A DNA stretch of 46,342 bases from a virus: positions 1 through 46,342 of the IMG/VR virus record IMGVR_UViG_3300042889_000490; one strand, given 5' to 3'. This document shows, one piece after another, positions 45,336 to 46,342 of the stretch (positions within the stretch are counted from its first letter, which is position 1; the number at the start of each line of letters is the position of its first letter). The notes beneath the pieces are model-generated. The model saw only the letters and a program-made list of their open reading frames with translations. It had not been told where the DNA came from and did no database searches. The translations under genes and the position numbers were made by a program.

Positions 45336-45761
45336 TTGGCTATTCCAGAAGGTTTTTGGGTAATCCCAAATAACAGTCCATACTTTGACAAAACAATTGG
45401 TCCTTTTTACTTGACCGAACGAGATAACAAATGGATTGTTGCCATGATGACGTCTGAGCGTCATGTGCGGGGCAAAGGTTTTGTTGCGGGCCTAGTAACT
45501 GCAACTCTTGCAGATTATGCAATGGGGCATGTGGTTTGTCGTACATTGTGGCAAGATAGAATCGAACGAGATGCTAATAGCATTAAGTTGGTTACAGTGA
45601 GTTTAAATGTAGACTTTATTGCCAGTCCACCAGTTGGTGCTTGGTTGGAAGTTGAGACCAATGTTATCAAAACCGGAAGGATATGTTTTGCTGAGTCATT
45701 GACCAAACTTGGTGATCGTATTATGATGAGGGCCAATGCTTCCTACATTGTACGAGAATAA
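45336..45761 (+). CDS. PaaI-like hot-dog thioesterase
   Basis: The 141-residue protein has H-V-R-G-K-G-F-V-A-G-L-V-T-A-T-L-A-D near residue 43, T-V-S-L-N-V-D-F near residue 88 and I-K-T-G-R-I near residue 110, the pattern of hot-dog acyl-CoA thioesterases (PaaI type). It starts at a TTG at 45336 with AGGAGA upstream. It lies between the MoxR ATPase and its likely partner. With two desaturases present, an acyl-CoA substrate is plausible but not shown. Confidence 0.75.
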   Translation: MAIPEGFWVIPNNSPYFDKTIGPFYLTERDNKWIVAMMTSERHVRGKGFVAGLVTATLADYAMGHVVCRTLWQDRIERDANSIKLVTVSLNVDFIASPPVGAWLEVETNVIKTGRICFAESLTKLGDRIMMRANASYIVRE

Positions 45762-45763
45762 TA

Positions 45764-45792
45764 TTGACACAAAAAGATATCAATTGTATAAT
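45764..45792 (+). promoter_or_regulatory. Sigma70-type promoter
   Basis: TTGACA at 45764-45769 and TATAAT at 45787-45792, 17-base spacer. The leader AGAAACTAAGGAG resembles those at 34618 and 43840. Confidence 0.85.
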
Positions 45793-45818
45793 TGTATTAT
45801 AGAAACTAAGGAGTCTGT

Positions 45819-46342
45819 ATGTCAGATGTAGTAGAAAAAGAAAAAGCAGTAACAGTTACTAATCCAAAGACTGATGCCGCAGTTCGAGAAAAACTAATCA
45901 CTGCCCGTATTGGACTTTTGCTTAAAGCACCGTTCTTTGGTAATCTTGCAACTCGTATGACATTAGTTAATGCAGATGATTGGTGTCCTACTGCCGCAAC
46001 AGATGGACGCAAGTTTTATTATAATTCAGAATTTGTAAACAAGATGCCACTCAAACAGGTGGAGTTCCTTGTGGGACACGAGGTACTACATGCGGTGTAT
46101 GACCACATGGGTCGTACTGGAGATCGCGATCGAAAAATTATGAATATTGCGGCAGACTATTGTGTAAACGCAGACTTGATTGATCAACGCATTGGTGAGA
46201 AGATTACTGTATGCGGTATGTTGTACGATCCCAAGTACAAAGGTTGGAGCATGGAAGAAGTCTATGATGACTTGATGAAGAATGCCAACAAAATCGACAT
46301 CAGCAAATTGACTCAAATGGTTTTAGACGAACACTTGGATGG
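45819..46342 (+). CDS. HEXXH metallopeptidase-like / VWA-type partner of MoxR (3' partial)
   Basis: The gene runs past the window end. The visible 174 residues have V-G-H-E-V-L-H-A-V-Y-D-H with the H-E-x-x-H zinc motif at His87-His91, followed by N-I-A-A-D-Y-C-V-N. This is the N-terminal putative metallopeptidase part of proteins that usually end in a von Willebrand-A-like domain and sit next to MoxR ATPases. The second domain is outside the window. Confidence 0.8.
   Translation, partial: MSDVVEKEKAVTVTNPKTDAAVREKLITARIGLLLKAPFFGNLATRMTLVNADDWCPTAATDGRKFYYNSEFVNKMPLKQVEFLVGHEVLHAVYDHMGRTGDRDRKIMNIAADYCVNADLIDQRIGEKITVCGMLYDPKYKGWSMEEVYDDLMKNANKIDISKLTQMVLDEHLD

Overview
The window looks like part of the genome of a large tailed phage with a T4-like replication core, probably infecting a Gram-negative bacterium. 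Every supported gene lies on the + strand. Genes are packed head to tail, often with ATGA or TAATG overlaps, and the sequence is moderately AT-rich by eye. T4-type genes are a family B DNA polymerase (6788), a clamp-like protein (10445), a DsbA-like protein (6148) and an Rnh-type 5'-3' nuclease (30752). The Gram-negative host is inferred from the ADP-heptose genes. I found no rRNA, tRNA, CRISPR array or insertion sequence, and no gene-free stretch over about 150 bases.

Layout. 1-4.2 kb: a large mosaic protein, partly outside the window, built around an in-frame repeated peptide (E-Q-G-V-A-E-G), then a Dps-like ferritin and a membrane desaturase. 4.4-6.1 kb: a two-gene unit with an asparagine-synthase-like PP-loop enzyme. 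6.1-11.2 kb: replication genes. 11.2-17.3 kb: a sulfotransferase, a DpdA-type 7-deazaguanine transglycosylase, a T-fold protein and a glycosyltransferase. 17.3-18.6 kb: an AhpC/AhpD antioxidant pair and a small histone-like protein. 18.6-22.4 kb: a nucleotide-sugar block (epimerase, cupin, split HldE, HldD, short DegT-like protein). 22.4-31.7 kb: FolE, a divergent QueD, a divergent QueE, a secreted hydrolase, a phosphoribosyltransferase, a class II aldolase, a MazG-like protein, a second desaturase, an SGNH-like protein and Rnh. 31.7-37.1 kb: a tandem array of 16 small paralogues with about ten unrelated passenger ORFs. 37.1-40.9 kb: small phage genes. 41.0-43.4 kb: a putative PD-(D/E)XK nuclease and a DNA methyltransferase. 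43.5-46.3 kb: two small genes, a MoxR-type ATPase, a hot-dog thioesterase and the start of an HEXXH protein.

Working together. FolE, QueD, QueE and DpdA form most of a pathway for putting 7-deazaguanine bases into DNA; no QueC is visible here. The split HldE plus HldD can supply ADP-heptose. AhpC, AhpD and Dps form an oxidative-stress set. About a dozen good sigma70-type promoters (TTGACN-17-TATAAT) are present, several of them placed so that the transcript would begin at the start codon.

The least explained system is the 31.7-37.1 kb array. Its genes share a start module (M-N-E-R-I-K-x-L), a core (K-F-A-E-L-I-V-R-E-C) and a tail (H-F-G-V-E-E), each conserved at DNA level around dissimilar variable segments. 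The tail codons carry the Shine-Dalgarno of the next gene, and the same boundary DNA occurs in all three reading frames at the ends of unrelated passenger ORFs.
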